Program-made: the position numbers and the translations under genes
Shown: positions 37,406 to 50,473 of the stretch, piece by piece
How positions within the stretch are numbered: the first letter of the stretch is position 1
Layout of the letters: each line of letters begins with the position of its first letter
NCBI RefSeq assembly: GCF_043641665.1
Contig: NC_092192.1
Coordinates: forward strand, 2,949,658 to 3,013,657
Source of the DNA: Enoplosus armatus
Taxonomy: Eukaryota > Chordata > Actinopteri > Centrarchiformes > Enoplosidae
Direction of reading: 5' to 3'
DNA: 64,000 nucleotides
The notes under the pieces: model-generated
Told to the model about the DNA's origin: nothing
What the model saw: only the letters and a program-made list of their open reading frames with translations
Database searches by the model: none

Positions 37406-39223
37406 TGGTGTAAACATGTAAAATGACACATAAGGCTTTTTAAGAAAATTCATTTTGTTTTATTGGAGTGGATCTCTCTACATTATATTTAAATAATGAT
37501 ATTAAGTAACTGAAGGTATCCAGACACACCTTCTGAACGTCCTTACACACTGTTTAGGGACTGACTGCAGTGAGAAGTAGGACCTAAAGTTAAAGTCATC
37601 AGTCGTATCACCTCAATAGACAACTGTCATAACCCAGTGTTTACTCACTCACTGTTCCAATGCCACAGGGTTTTTCAGAATTTCATTTATTCGATCAATC
37701 ATCTTGACTCAGAACTTGTTCTTGTTCTTGTTTTTTTACCATAACATCTTGGGTGGAGTGGCTAATGCTGGAGGGAGCATTACACATTCACTCAGTTCAT
37801 ACAGCCTCAGCGTCTAGCAGTTCAAAAGTACACCCTCTTTTTAGGCAGCAGATAATATTATAGCCCATTCAGTTCTTTCACAAACAAATAATCACTGCAG
37901 CGAGTTATCACGTCCCTTCTGTCTTACAACTTTGATTTGTTGTAAATGTGCAATCTCTTTTTCTAACTTTAAAAAACTCCCTTTTCATTCACCTCAAATT
38001 GTAATTCAGACGAGCAGCTTTTTAGCCTCCGGGTGACCTCCCCCCTGATGTGGCCAAACATGTTGATTTTTTTCTGCACCACCAATGTTTTCTGGCACCA
38101 ACACAATGGATGTGAGACTTTCCTCACCAAAACAAAACAAAACATCAGCATTCTTTGTTCAAATGGCTAAAAATGACCCATGATTAGGTTCTCCTGACAA
38201 GCAACCTCACTGTGAGCACAATGTGAACAGTTTTATACCAAAGAAGTCCCTTTGAAAACTGAAGAGTAACAGGGAGATGTGTTTGGAAAAAACTGTTGGA
38301 TTCTTTAAATGTAATTTTTCATTACTGCGAGCACCACAAACTAAATGACATTAGCATAGAGATGTTTCAAAACCTGTATAAATAAAACCTGTATGCCACC
38401 AGTGTCAGTAAATGTATTCTTTGTTTTTGTAATTTGGGACAACCAACCCATAAAGTAGTTTCTAATCAGGTCTGTTTGGGTTGATCGCATTTTGGATCAG
38501 ATCCGCTTATCCTCAGGTCCCTTTTGGATCCAGTCTCCTTTCAGGTCTTTCCTTGAAGATTGATAGATGCATGTTGAGTTTGGGTAGGTTTTCCCTACAT
38601 TTGGACCTGTGAAGATGTCTCATATGTTGGCTTCAAGCTTTACTCTGCAGCCACACTGAAAACATTCTGCCTTTGCTCAGGGACAGCTCTGTGGTGGTTG
38701 CTAGGGAAGGGGATTTGCACCATCACACATTACAACAATACCACCAGCTAGTCTGGGAATTTCAACCAGCAACCTCCTGGTTACAACCCTGTTCCTTTAA
38801 GCTTCAGTATTCTGCCGTTTCAGTAAACAGCAGAACGTCCAAACTCGCATTGAAACCTGATAATGCATTTAAAAGACGACTGTCCTTTCCACCTCACTCG
38901 CATCTCACACAGCAGATACCCACAATGTTAAACTACATCAGTAAAAAAAATAAACATTTTCAGATACTGCTCACTTCCTCATCTAAAATAAAGTCAGAAA
39001 ATTGCAGTAGGGAACACAACAGGGCAGTTGGAGCCCAAATCAGAGAAAACTGAGTTTGTGGAAACTTCACAGTCCAAGAGTGGAGTGACACCATTCCTCT
39101 TCCTCTGTTCCTTCTTCTTCTTTTTAACTGGTGATGCACTACTGGAGGGTGTGCTTGACAACAGCCATAGTGGCCATGGTGGCAGGACAGGTCCGGTTTA
39201 ATCAACACAGGAAGCGCTGTGGA
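37406..39223. other. Intergenic, nothing recognised
   Basis: No exon, RNA gene or clear repeat was identified. A 126-codon frame at 38673-39053 on + has no recognisable motif or splice context. Confidence 0.45.
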
Positions 39224-40439
39224 TCAGAGAGTGGTGCGCAGCAGGCGAATGACGCGCTGGTAAAGCTGCTGGACGACTGACACCAGATTCCTGAGGGAAG
39301 GGAAAACAATTAAGGAGGAATGAACAGAGAAATGAATAGAGAGAGAAATGGAGAAAGAAAGATGGGAATGAAGGCAAAGAGTGACTTAAGGGAAGGAGTG
39401 GCGGAGAGGGAAAAAGAAGAATACTAAAGAAATGTCAAAAGAGCAGCTGTGCTGAAAAAGCCATACAAGGGTCGCGGCACTGGAACTCCTAAATGGAAAA
39501 TCATTAGTTACACCTGTGTATGGTAAGTCTAAATGTCTGCTGTGAGAAACTGTGACTGGCATGCCCAAACCACAGAAGAAGAGCACAGATGGAGTCTTTT
39601 ATTACCTCTGCCTTTTCTTTTCTTTTTCCTCAAGCAAAGTCACAGGTTGGCAAGTTCAAATCATTAGATTGACTTCCGAGCATATGAAAATCTTTTAATT
39701 CACAGTACAGTGAATTTTTGTTTGTGGAACGCAGGCTGCTGATCAGTTGTTCCTCATGCAGGCTGAAGGGATCAAGATTAAATCAAACCCCCTTGGGTAG
39801 GGAGCACCCCTGTAGCTTTAGATGTTTGTTGCATCTCTGTCTGTCTCTCTGTCTGTTTGTATTAATGGCGTACAAATACATGTTTTCCTGTCATAGGACA
39901 TTTGGACTCATATTCAAACATCTTGTAACTCTCTTGTTAATGCCTCAAGACTCTAAGGGTATGACGGCTATTAACGTACTCCATATCCATTCAAAAAAAG
40001 AATCCCATCAAGACCATTTGGCAACTTGTTTGTTCCTCTTAACATAAATGACCACCATCTTTGCTCTTCTAGGAACATGGCTTCCTTCCTTCTTTTAAAC
40101 TAACTGCACATGTGTAGTAACCTGAACAAAACTATTCCAAAAATGTCAAAATATTAAAATAATAACCTCTAAATAAACGGTCAGTTGGCCATTGGCTATA
40201 GTCTTTGAGATCGGCCTAAATACTAAATGCACAAAAAATAATTTTGCTAAAGGAAAATATGACGGGCGTCTAGGACGCCAGTCTCTGTAACAATGTCCAT
40301 GTGTAACACAATGACGCGCTCAGACTCACCGAGCTCCGACGGAGAAGCAGTTGTTGCGGTTTGGGTGGAGGCAGAAGAGCGAGGCCACGCAATAAACACA
40401 GCACAACAACATGGAGAGTAGTCGTCTCTTTAAAGACAT
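39224..40439 (-). CDS. Putative two-exon microprotein, 58 residues
   Basis: Coding exons on minus: 40330-40439 and 39224-39290. They join in frame to give a protein starting MSLKRRLLSMLLCCVYCVAS and ending QQLYQRVIRLLRTTL. The splice signals are strong: donor GCTCG|gtgagt and an acceptor with a long pyrimidine tract ending cccttccctcag. Another acceptor (tgtgtttccag) lies 7 bases before the ATG, so an upstream exon exists. A donor-like GAG|gtgatg near 41253 may end that exon, possibly non-coding. Residues 4-25 form a basic-then-hydrophobic, Cys-rich segment like a membrane anchor or signal anchor. The rest is an amphipathic basic helix. I do not recognise the family. It could also be the last two exons of a longer protein. 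The call rests on splice signals alone. Confidence 0.4.
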
Positions 40440-43400
40440 CTTCAGTCTGGAAACACAAACGGCATCACTTTCACATTGTCTGCAACAGACCATGAAATAA
40501 CACCGTCTTCAACTCTATGTTTAGGTCTGCCGTTTTACTCCAAGATCCCAAATGCCAAAAATGTTCTGAAGTACAAGAACCAATACATTTAGCATGTACT
40601 TCTTATGAAACTTTATTCTTTACAGACTATGAGTTTGTTTTATTTGTTCAATTTACTGCCCTTTAATAGATTTGGGAGTTTGTCCTGGAAGAATCACAAC
40701 AAAGTGCAGTTTTGTCCAGCAGTCTATCGGCAACAATAGACCTGATGTTGATTTATGTGTGTAGCTGGCTATGAAGCTATTTTATTTAACTTTTAATTAA
40801 CCAGGGAGTCTTTAGAGATGCATTATCTCTTCTACAAGAGAGACCTGGACAAAATGGCAGTTTGGAAAAATAGGACCTGAGTGAATGCCTGGTATTAAGG
40901 CAGTGTTTCCCAATTGAATATCCATCTTCGAGATCTGGTCTATAAAACTATTGTCTACACAGAGGTCATGAAATAATTTAAAATGTTGTTATATTTACAT
41001 CCCCCCTCATGAGCACATCACCAGTCTTTCAGTATGCGTCATTAAAATGAGGCTGAATAATGAATTATGAGATCTGCAACATCATGAGGTGAAAGTGTCA
41101 TAATTTGGAGATTTTGTTCTTCAGGCTCGACCCCCAAGACCTCTGATACAACTCAAACTCTGTTACAGGCCACATTGATGTGTAACAACGATGGGAAGCA
41201 GCAGCAACACATCACCCTGAAAACATCACTCACATAACATCATCATCATCACCTCAATAATCCTGTCCAGAAGAACTCTTTCCTGTCAGACCGATCTTCC
41301 AAAACTGGAAAACTTGTCGCTTTGGTTAAAAAACCCTCAGCAGCTCCTTCGACACAGTCCCCAGGCCCAGGTGGAGTTACAAGAATCCGTCACAGCAGTT
41401 GGAGGATGCCGTTGGCAGAGGTGTAAACAGGACCCCGGCTTCCTGGGTGCTGCTGGGCACTGGGCACAATTACTGCTGACCCACACTTTGTTTTGAAAGG
41501 TCCTGAAAGGTCTAGCAGGGTTGAATAACATTCCTACATTGTGTGTCTGTTTGGCTTGTCGGGAGGGAGGGGGGGTGAGAGGTATTAAAAAGAGGATCTT
41601 TCCTCTCAGGTTACTGTGGACTCAACCCGATGAAACTGTGCTCTGTTGCTCTGGGCTGGCTGGGATTGTAGTGTTTATTTTTATCAATCAGTTCTGTTTT
41701 TCTCTGTGGCAAATTTTCAATTAATTTTCTACTGAGGTCCAGTTGTGTTTTACTCTCTACCTATTTTTATACAGAGGCTGGAAGAATCAGCAACTGATTT
41801 AATGACAGATTAATTTGAAGTGCATGTTTTCAAAGTCTAACAAGACCAAGAGTCTACAGCCATGCACAGCTGTGCTATTAGCTAAATGCTAACATCATTG
41901 TGTAAACATGGTCACAATGATGTAAGTAATGATTACCAGGTTCACCATATTTAGTGTATTAGCATGCTAACATCTGCTAATTAGCACTAAACAAAAGCTA
42001 CAGCTGATGGATATTTCATTTGACACCTGTAAGCAAGATAAAAATCAAAATCCAACAACTGCTTGTTTCAGACCGAGGGTGAACTGCTGCATAAAGGGCT
42101 GGTATAAGATAAATAAGGACTTTCTCTAGTGGAGTCCCAGAATAGAAATATAGGGCTGAAATGAGCATAATATGGGACCTTTAATAAACAGACCAGATCA
42201 GTGGTCGTGCATTTTGTATGAAAACCTGTTTCCTTTTCTTAAAATATGATTCATTTTGAGGACAGTTTGGGTCATCATCACTTTTATTCCCTTTGAAAAA
42301 TCCCTTCTTGACTTGTGTCCAGCCCCGATATCCTGTTTTGGCTGGAAATACAGTATGTTGACTCGGGAGCTGTTTCTGACATGATTAATAAAGAAATTCT
42401 CTTGAACACGAGAAACAAAAAGGTCATTAGTGTACACAATGTACACGCCAATAATTAACCAGATAAACTTTAAGAGATGTCACTAGTCACTTGTTTTTTT
42501 TCTATCAGTATTTTCCTGACAGAGTACAGCTGCTACTTATTAGTTTGAGAAGCTGGTGTGATGCCAGGTGATGTTTTGAGTGTGTGCAGCGAGAAAGCAT
42601 CATTAGCCAGATCTGTTTGTGTGTGAATCTTAGTGGAAAATGGTCCCATCATGCCAGATGTCTCTCCTAGGGACTCTGGGGCCAGAGTAGGACGGCAGCC
42701 AGCACGGTTAGAGTTTAACTAAGCCCATTCAGCTCAGTACAGCACACAAACACGGTTGTAGCTGCTTCTGTTTTATATTACTGAATGAATTTTGTTAAGC
42801 TACACTACTTTTGACGCTGTCATTACTATTAATCAATAGAGTACATGCAGGAGTCCAAGGACCACCAGGGGTCCACCAGGTTTACTCCAGGAACACTGGA
42901 CACTCGAAATAACCACTTTGCCTACAGTTAGGATATAATTCAAGCCAATGAATGTTCATTATAGTGTTGGTCCAATGTTAATGGACAGTTATTAGAATGG
43001 GTCTATGATTATATAATGCATTATATGTGAGTCATACATTTAAAGACCTGCCCAACGTGAATCCACCGCCCATAGAAAAGCTGGGAAAGGTGTCCCAGTA
43101 AGCCATGACAGTGAGCCAGTGTGCACAATACCAGGACCCCGAAACTGAGGCAGCTAAATGGAATTCAGCCATCATTAAATGTATTATTTTCACCCGTGCT
43201 TTTCCTACTGCGACACGTCAAAATGTCTTCTGTTCTATTATTTATTCTATCTATTTATTCCCTAATTATGTAAGGTTTGGTACTCCATAGTACATTAACC
43301 CTAACCAAACCTTAGTTAAAGTAACAGTAAAAAATCGTCTTGATTTAAGATTAGAAATACAATAAATTGATTATAAAAATAGAGATCTTCCTGCGCGGCA

Positions 43401-43510
43401 GAGAGCCAGCAGGCAGACGGCTGGGACAAGGGTCAATCCCAGAGAGGCAACGACAGCAAGGGATGAGCAAAGGAAGGGTATGACCGTGTTTGTGCTGTTG
43501 TGTGTGTGCG
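40440..43510. other. Intergenic, nothing recognised
   Basis: No convincing exon was found besides the possible 5' exon of the microprotein gene near 41253-41300. Confidence 0.45.
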
Positions 43511-43521
43511 TCTATATGCTC

Positions 43522-43555
<34 letters not shown>
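43522..43555 (+). repeat. (GT)n microsatellite upstream of gpr119
   Basis: A tract of about 34 bases of GT, some 380 bases before the gpr119 start. Confidence 0.9.
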
Positions 43556-43558
<3 letters not shown>

Positions 43559-43934
43559 GGAGGGGACAAGCGAGACCTGCTGATAATGCTGTGAGTGTTT
43601 CTGTCCTCCTGCACTCGTTTAAGGGATTTTGACACTGATGAGAACGGCGAGATCGAAATGGATGTTTTAGCAACAGATTAACGTTCTTATACCGTGGAAA
43701 CACGACATTGGATTAACGTGACAGGACGATACACAGTTTTGACCTTTCTTAAAGTTTTAACCTATTTTATTTTTGATCCTCTGTGCAAATCTCTGTTTTT
43801 TTCTAACTGTGGTTACATTTTTGTGTTATAAGAAACAACAGCTGTAAGGGACAAAAGACAACAATGTCAGGCCACCTCGACCACATGCGGGCTTGAATCT
43901 CACCTTAAAATCTTTGGCGGTTTTTGTTATCAAC

Positions 43935-45597
43935 ATGTCATATTTGAGTGGACACACGAGCACTGAGCCCTCTGGTAGCATGACTCCTGACAGCATGGAC
44001 GCCGACGAGCCGACAACACAAAGCGACATGAGGCCTCGGGTGATGGGTCTGATCCTGAGCATCGCCTCTTGCCTCATCATCTCCACCAACCTGCTTGTGG
44101 CAGCCGCTTTACTTAAGCTGCTCCTCAAGAAGAGCAGCCAGAGCTGGTGCTTTGTCCTCAACCTTGCACTGGCCGACGCCCTGGTGGGTGTGGCCATCAT
44201 TGGCCTGGCCACAGAGGACTTCAACAGCAACAGGTACAATATCACTCAGAACCAGCAAAGCCATGTTACTGCTGAACCTCCCGCAAACGCCACGCCTGCT
44301 GCTCAGGGCAAGGCTCGGTGTTTGATGCGGATGGCCTTCGTGACATCGCCCTGCACCGCATCCATCATGTCCATGTTCCTGATCTCACTTGACCGCTACG
44401 CAGCCATCAAGATGCCCCTGCGGTACTCCCAGCTGTCTGGGAAAGGGACGGCAGTCGGGTCCCTGCTGGCTCTGTGGATCAGCTCCCTTGCTATGGGATT
44501 CTTGCCAGGTGAGACTTACAGATGTGCAACTGATTAAACAATTAGTGGTGTGTTAGGGCAAAAACATTTTGTGGCATGTCATGTTGCAAAAGGCATTGAT
44601 GAGAAAAGGTCTGGAAAGTCAAGTCTGAGTAATACATCCCAGAGTTTGAATGTTTATCAGACAGGATATCATTTTAAACAAAGGATTCAAAATAATTAAA
44701 AAACAGCTTTGCAAATGTTCTATGAGGAAGGAAATCTCAAGGACCTCAAGGGTACACACAGTGAGTTGGGGCGCTGGGAGAACTTTTTCTTACTGGAAAA
44801 AGTAATGAAAAGAGGAAACACTGGGGGACATTTTTGTTTTAGTTGTATATTGATGGAGAGTAGCAGTTGTGTCATATGGTAAACAACATGTCCTCTGTTT
44901 CTCAGTCATGGTGCGGCAGCTGCAGGCGGACGGCTACGACGGCTTCTGTGCGTTTTTCTCCGTCATCCACCAGGTGGGCATCATCGTGTTATTCAGCGTG
45001 TGCTTCTTTCCTGTGCTCTCTGCGTTTGTTTACATCTACCTGGACATCCTGAAGATCGCCTGCAGCCACCAGAAGCAGATCTGCCAAGTTAGGCAAGCTG
45101 GTTCCAGGACGGCTGACCACCACGGCCATCAACATTACGAGCACCATCACCAGCATCAGCAGCTGAGGAGCTGTTACTGGAGCCATTTTAAGGCCCTGAG
45201 GACGGTGGCGGTGCTTGTAGGCTGCTTCTTGGCCCTCTGGTGCCCCTTCTTTATGACGTGCATAGTGCATCTCCTCTGTAAAAGCTGCCAACTCACTCAA
45301 GTGTTGGAGAATTATCTGTGGCTGTTGGGACTGTCCAACTCACTGATCAACCCTCTGGTGTACGCCTTCTGGCAGCGGGAGGTGCGGCTGCAGCTAGCAG
45401 CCATGTTTTCCTGCTGCACAGGCAGGTCGTTGGCTGCTGGACCACCAGGTGTTGCAGAAAGATGTGACCTGCCGCCACCTACGCTGACTGAAGCTGGTGT
45501 TTCTGGTGGAGATACCCTCAACCCTTCGCTGTTGAGGCCAATTATTGGTAACGACAAGACTCACGCTGTGCCACAATCTGCCACGATCAGCTTGTGA
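43935..45597 (+). CDS. gpr119: G protein-coupled receptor 119 (GPR119)
   Basis: Coding exons 43935-44508 and 44906-45597; 1266 bases, 421 residues. Class A hallmarks: TM1 asparagine in IISTNLLVAAALL; TM2 LALADALVG; CLMRMAFVTS at TM3 and DRYAAIK at its end; TM6 region HFKALRTVAVLVGCFLALWC; TM7 LWLLGLSNSLINPLVYAFWQ (NPxxY variant NPLVY). The TM6-7 wording closely follows mammalian GPR119, a Gs-coupled sensor of oleoylethanolamide and related lipids in gut endocrine and islet cells. The N terminus (about 45 residues) is longer than in mammals. The first extracellular loop has N-glycosylation sites (NIT, NAT). ICL3 has a His-rich insert. The intron (CCAG|gtgaga to ctcag|TC) lies just after TM4; mammalian GPR119 has an uninterrupted coding region. 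The start could be 43981 or 43996 instead. Its slc25a14 neighbour supports the call. Confidence 0.95.
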
Positions 45598-46313
45598 AAG
45601 AAACCAGAGAGACAGTGGCTACAAAAACATGGCAGAGTCTATTATCTATTATCTATTGTGTGATATTCTGGATCATCTAAATACTGTGGCTGTAGAGTTC
45701 TTACAAAGAACGGGACGAACGTAAACAACTTGTTTTAAGAGCTGTGCGAGTGTAACTTCTGAAGCTGAAACATGTTCCAAATTTTAAGCTAAATTGATAT
45801 CTATATGGCATTAAAATGTGAGGATCCCTTCTTTAACCAAGATAAAAGAACAGTTATTGAAGCCTTGTGCCACATATCTTTTCTTTCCCCTTCAAAAGGT
45901 GAATATCTCTGTTGTGAATTTAAAGCTTTATACTCAAGAGCTAATTCTGAATAAGACCTGAACAGGAATGTTAATTGTGTAGGTAAGTTTGCCTAAACTG
46001 ATTCATGAATTTGACTTCCTTTATTGACAATGAAATAGTTGAGAGTTAAGTGAATTTACATTTACATCTTCTGCACTGACCTGGGCCCCATTATTGAGAC
46101 ATTTTTGGGAATCAGGCCCTCAATACCAGAGTTTCTCACCAAATAGAAGTCTGTGAACCAAAAATAAGAATATGGAGTATTACTTTTCATATTAAATCTA
46201 CAATGTACACTGATTATAATCCATACAGACAAGTCCTTGTCTCACTCTCACATGCACCATTCTGCAGCAGGTTCATTCTGTACCCTACAGTACTACATGG
46301 GCCTCAGCCCGAG

Positions 46314-46319
46314 AATAAA
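46314..46319 (+). promoter_or_regulatory. gpr119: Candidate gpr119 poly(A) signal
   Basis: AATAAA about 715 bases after the gpr119 stop, giving a plausible 3'UTR of 45598 to about 46340. Confidence 0.5.
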
Positions 46320-46339
46320 GTTTTAAGGTCAAAATGTTC

Positions 46340-48960
46340 TCTCCCTTTCTTTAGTTTTCGGACTTTCTATCATCATGCGTTCAGAACTAAAGTATCTGTA
46401 AAACATCAAAGCACCACTGTGACTAACAGCCTGACAGAGCCGCTAGCGTGGTGGCAGATTTTAAGTCATTAAATCAAAATGTGACCATCATTTCTATTCC
46501 TCTGGTTGTGATAACATTGTACACACCAAAGTAATTGCTAAGATCTGGGAAAGTGGAAACATTGCTAAAAAGAAGTCAGACTGGACCAAAAAGCTGGTTA
46601 GTCAAACTTATTTGCAAGAGAAAAGAAAGGCGAGCTATGAAAATAACATCCAAGTTATATGGAACCTGGTTTTTCCGTTCAGAACCTATTAGTGTAACAG
46701 GAGAAGTCTTTTTTACAAATGATCTTACACAAAGCAGAGCAACACGTTTGGGCTTGTCCCTCAGTTTACCTGCTAAGTGATGAGAACACAGACTGTCCAC
46801 CTCCTGGTGTCCGCTCTGGTGAATGACCGAGAGACTCGTAAAAGTGACAGCACTACAGTATAATTTAGAGAATTGTTCCAGACCCCAGTGGAACCAGAGG
46901 GGTCAGAAGTCAGTAGCAGAAGGGGCAGGAAAGAGTTCAACGGTCCGGTTTCACAGACTTTGACATGCCTTCCTGATAAGTCCACAAGGATTCAGGGTTC
47001 CTGTGTATGAGGGGAGTTCACTGACTTTTTGAGACCTTTATGCACACTTACTGGAAGTCTGATATCCCGCAGAGACTTGCCGAGGACGCTGCCTGTGTGC
47101 AGCCGAGGGAAAAAACCACAAGACAGTGAGCTGTAATGTTATAAAACAGAGGTACCAACCTCCTTCGTCTTTGTTTTGACTTGTGTGCTCATTTGGTAAT
47201 TTCCAAAAAGGTTGTTTTTCTGCAGCGACAGTTGAATTTTTGGTTGCCAGCTGGGGGCAGATGTTGTTAGCCCTTGCTTATCTGTAATTTGAGCACTATT
47301 CCTGTTACTCCGTGACTCTGCATGTTCCTCATCATGATTCAAATGACAGGATAAAGTACTAAGTGGTGAGGATGCAGGACTTCTCGTTGCTGTAGAGTTT
47401 GGACGATTGATAATTTGCCACCACCACATCAAGACCCATGAAAGAGAGACAGCTAACGACCCCCTCCTAACGGTGCATTCATGTAGGCCACATCAATTCA
47501 TGAAGTCAGAAATGTCCAGGTTTACCACCAGAAAACAAGAAATTAGCATTGTTATCCAGCATTTTCCTCTAAAGATTACTGTATTTTGGCATTCGATTTT
47601 TATGGTCTCTTTGGTGCCAAGCAGATTGAAGCAGGGCAGATCACAGATAACATGCAGCGAAGGTCATGAGACAGACTGGAACCCGTGATATTATCCCTAA
47701 ATTGTGTGCCTTGGCCCTTCGACCCACTTTGTTTTATACTGCTTTATTACATCCATGTGATTTAGTAGCTTTAAACTGATGGTTCTCAGATAGCAGACCA
47801 GCCTGCTGTTTATCTGAGTGGCGCTCTTGCACATGTAATATTTTATAGCTGGATAACTATTCAGTCATGTAAACTTCCTCGGCTGCTTGAATCTCGATAA
47901 ATATCGTCCACTTTACGTGTCAGCAGTCTGTATCAACAGAGCACTTACGCCAGGAGATGTCGGAGATTTCTAGGTGGGGTTAGACAGCTAACATTTACTT
48001 TAGACTGACAGACTGCAGTGTCTACATAAAGCCCATCAACTGAGCTGGAAATAGAGCTAATTTACCTTTGGTTCTGTCGTCATTCATCCTGTCATGCTGT
48101 TATACATGTAGGCTTTCTGCAGAGAGATGCTGGGTTCTTCGTGTAGAAACCTTAAAAGGGCCTGTTGGTTTAGAACATATCTGGAACAACGTACATTACG
48201 TTTCATATAACCTGGTCTTATTTTAATAGTTTTGGTCATCATTTCCATCAGTAATAATCAGTGTTGGGCAAGTTACTTGAAAAATGTAAATAAACTCATG
48301 ACATATTTGATGCCAACCTGTTTTACAGGTGCTTCGATGTACTTTTGTCATGGTGACGCCGGTCCTGTCTCCTGTACTTCCTGCCTCTAATATGTTGCCA
48401 TGTTCACATCCGAGCCGAGCCGAGTTCACGGCAGATATCTGTTCGGGAATTTATGACACCGACGATATCTCCAACTTGGTGGAAAGTACAGACATGTCAA
48501 TAAACTGTTGTCAGAATGGCTGCAAAATGCACCACCACTGACAGTTCAATAGAATCCAATATTAACTCTAATACAATGAATTAAGCTGATTTTATAGGAG
48601 CTATAGACTGTTTATATCTGGTTTCACTTGGTAACAAACTGCTACAAATACACAACAACGACAAAAGTAGCTAATTTAGGCTATTTATCTGGTGTGACTA
48701 CAAGGTTAGCACTAGGGCTAACCAGCTAGCTAACCAGTGTGCCTCATAAAAGTGCCAAGAATGTCAAATAAACTTAACTGTGACTAATTACAAAAGTAGT
48801 GTGCCACTCTTGTAACAATGCCGCCATGTTCCCAGAGCAAAGTACAAGTGAGTACAATGTTAGAAATGATGGCCATATTTAATGTACAATTTTCTAGGCT
48901 ACTCTACCCACCTCTGATGGTGTGTGAGCTGAAAGTTAATAGAAGTAGACACCAAAATGC
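46340..48960. other. Intergenic, nothing recognised
   Basis: Sequence between convergent gpr119 and the CLK gene. No exon-like coding with splice context on either strand. Confidence 0.5.
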
Positions 48961-48965
48961 AAAAT

Positions 48966-48971
48966 ATTTAT
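48966..48971 (-). promoter_or_regulatory. Candidate poly(A) signal of the CLK gene
   Basis: TTTATT on + (AATAAA on minus), about 270 bases past the CLK stop codon. Confidence 0.5.
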
Positions 48972-49239
48972 TAACAAACTTCTGACAAAAATGACTGAGA
49001 TTCAGTGAAGGAAAACACAGAATTGCTCCACATTACACTTTACTTTTTACAATGACATGCAGACTAATCCTTGGATCATGATGGGATGTATTTCATATAG
49101 ACGGGAATGCTCTCTGAAACGGCAACTGAAAATCATCTAACTCATCAACTCAGAACTACAAACCCAAACACTTCAGTAATTGCTTAAACGCTCGGCATCA
49201 CAGCCCGAGGTAGATGTTGAATGTGTGTGTGTGTGTGTG

Positions 49240-50040
49240 CTAGCTGCGCTGCTGCTGCTGCTTCTGCTTTCTCAGCGGGGTGAAGAATGGGTGCCACAGC
49301 GCCTCCTCCAGGGTGATCCGCCTGCACACGTCGTACTCCAACATGGAGCCGAGCAGGTCGAACAGCTGCCTCTCCTCCTCGTTCTTCCTCTGAATGTACT
49401 GCTGAGAGACAGACAGTTACTCTGAATTCCTGCCGCTACCTCCTCTACCTCACGGCTGCAGCTGATTGGCTGATCTGAGCGCGGAGTACCTTGAGAGGTT
49501 TACATTGTTTCCTGATGTGATCATCAGAGGAGCTCTGCTCGTCCCAGTTCAGACACTCGTTGTGCACGTAATGCTGCTTTCTACACACAATGCAGCACAC
49601 ACACACACGGGTTATACAGTAGTTTGTTGCAGGTAAGACAGAAACACAGAGTATGAAGAGATAACCTCTGTCACTTTCAATCATAAGCAGGAAACAGTTG
49701 TCACCATGGAAACTGATGGACACGATGCTGTTATGTTTTATTGTTTCCCTGCAGGTGCACATTCCTCTAACGCCATCATTTAAAAATCACTATGTGAAGA
49801 ATTTTTATGTGCTGCGCCCTCTTCCTCTACAATGGTTCAATGTGGTGTGTGTGTGTGTGTGTGTGTGTGTGTGGTTACCTGGTCTGTTTCAGCAGGTGGG
49901 GCGGGATCGGTCCCAGGACTTTCTCCATCATGGCCAGATGTTCTTTACTGTCGTGGGTCTGAAACAACCGACAGGCAGGGCAGAAAAACTTACTACTGTT
50001 TGTGTAAGTCTAGGAAACGTCCCCCAAAGTGACCTATATC

Positions 50041-50081
<41 letters not shown>

Positions 50082-50240
50082 CATGAAGAGTGTACGTCCC
50101 AAGTAAAACTCCATGAGAACACAGCCCAGACTCCAAACGTCACACGACTGGTTCCAGCCCAGATCTGTGCACAAACACACACAGTTCAAACTAAAAGCAT
50201 AGACTATTGACAAATTGTTGAACTGGTCCAATTCAGTAAT

Positions 50241-50286
<46 letters not shown>

Positions 50287-50430
50287 TTGTATGTGTACCC
50301 AGTATGACCTCTGGAGCTCGGTAATGACGTGTTGACACAAGGGATTCATGGTGTTCATGGTCAAATGTGGCGGTGCCAAAATCCACCACCTTCACATCCA
50401 GACTCCTCAGTGACCTCTCCTCACACTTCT

Positions 50431-50473
<43 letters not shown>

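Noticed and set aside
38673..39053. 126-codon plus-strand ORF
   Set aside because: No motif, atypical composition, no splice or promoter context.
43893..43934. Upstream extension of the gpr119 frame
   Set aside because: The frame is open but begins at TTG, not ATG; the first ATG in frame is 43935.
44989..45300. 103-codon minus-strand ORF
   Set aside because: Shadow of gpr119 exon 2.
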